Below the pieces are notes generated by a model that ran no database searches, was not told the DNA's origin, and saw nothing but the letters and a program-made list of their open reading frames with translations. Made by a program: the position numbers and the translations under genes. A stretch of DNA of 13,818 nucleotides, taken from Flavisolibacter sp. (GTDB lineage Bacteria; Bacteroidota; Bacteroidia; Chitinophagales; Chitinophagaceae). The DNA is taken from contig JAGIAB010000002.1 of assembly GCA_017745135.1 (NCBI GenBank), positions 1-13,818 on the forward strand. The letters are read 5' to 3'. Shown here piece after piece: positions 13,345-13,818 of the stretch. Position 1 is the stretch's first letter; the number at the start of each line of letters is the position of its first letter.

Positions 13345-13773
13345 ATGCAAACTTTCATGAAGAAAACATTTAAATCCAAAATAGATTTAGCCATTTTAAT
13401 TCCGGTAGTAGCAATCCTTACGTGTGCAGTGGTTTATCTGATGCTTATCAAAATCATAGTCGGTGCGATTGCTGTAGCATTGGTGCTGGCTTTTTTGATT
13501 TACCTGTGCATCGATACTATGTACCAGCTTACGGACGATCATAAGCTTAAAATTAAAAGTGGCTTTTTGTATCACCAGGAGATCTACATTAAATCCATAA
13601 AGAAGGTCAGCTCTATAAAAAACCGTCGGGCTTCCCCTGCGCTTTCATCTGACCGTCTCGAGATTCGTTACAACCGCTATGGAAGGGTAACGATCTCTCC
13701 ACACCATCCATCTGAATTTATTAAAGAATTAAAAGAAGTAAATCCGCGTATTCGTGTAGATGAAAACAATTAA
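13345..13773 (+). CDS. Small membrane protein with bacterial PH-like domain (DUF1200/bPH_4-like)
   Basis: The protein is 142 residues. Two adjacent hydrophobic helices (about 14-34 and 36-56) are followed by a compact beta-rich domain: Y-Q-L-T-D-D-H-K-L-K-I-K-S-G, I-Y-I-K-S-I-K-K-V, then S-P-A-L-S-S-D-R-L-E-I-R-Y and I-S-P-H-H-P-S-E-F-I. The D-x-L-x-I-x-S-G and S-P-A-L-S-x-D-R-L phrases match what I know of the bacterial PH-like family PF06713; function is unknown. An alternative ATG lies 12 nt downstream (13357). An in-frame stop at 13339-13341 rules out an earlier start. The gene is separated from the AsmA-like gene by 84 nt, in which I see neither a terminator nor a clear promoter. Confidence 0.7.
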   Translation: MQTFMKKTFKSKIDLAILIPVVAILTCAVVYLMLIKIIVGAIAVALVLAFLIYLCIDTMYQLTDDHKLKIKSGFLYHQEIYIKSIKKVSSIKNRRASPALSSDRLEIRYNRYGRVTISPHHPSEFIKELKEVNPRIRVDENN

Positions 13774-13818
13774 GCAGCCATTTTATCATAGAATTTAGAT
13801 TTTGTTTCGTTATTTGCT

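Overview
The window looks like part of a Bacteroidota chromosome, most likely a Chitinophagaceae-type or related aerobic lineage. This is inferred from the extended-Tat ActB type, the ActABCDEF gene order, the lack of Shine-Dalgarno sequences before most genes, a TAnnTTTG-type promoter box and moderate A+T richness. No marker gene in the window fixes the genus.

Positions 1-10332, minus strand, read right to left: a complete alternative complex III (ACIII) operon, actA-actB-actC-actD-actE-actF, followed by coxB and the first codons of what is probably coxA, which is cut by the window edge. ACIII oxidises menaquinol in the cytoplasmic membrane (ActC and ActF are NrfD-like membrane subunits). 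Electrons pass through the Fe-S protein ActB and the haem c proteins ActA and ActE to the CuA centre of an aa3-type oxidase, whose subunit II is coxB. The linked order suggests an ACIII-oxidase respiratory chain or supercomplex. A promoter-like element lies upstream of actA.

Positions 10333-10604: a 272-nt divergent spacer holding possible promoters for both directions. Positions 10605-13773, plus strand: a small two-helix membrane protein (DUF6787-like, apparently frameshifted in a T run), purN (glycinamide ribonucleotide formyltransferase), an AsmA/DUF748-like membrane-anchored protein and a small membrane protein with a bacterial PH-like domain.

The most unusual signal is non-coding. All four operon gaps of at least 80 nt (before actB, actC, actD and coxB) carry short degenerate arrays with a strict 7-nt period. 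In three of the gaps there are two arrays, one beside the upstream stop codon and one beside the downstream start codon. The repeated core differs between gaps (AGC, TAAT, TTAG, GCA, G..RAC) but the 7-nt period is constant. The two short operon gaps (15 and 21 nt) and the gaps between the plus-strand genes lack such arrays. The 306-nt actB-actC gap also contains two GC-rich hairpins. The second notable signal is the apparent frameshift before purN, which sits exactly on a U UUU UUA heptamer in the phase used for -1 slippage.
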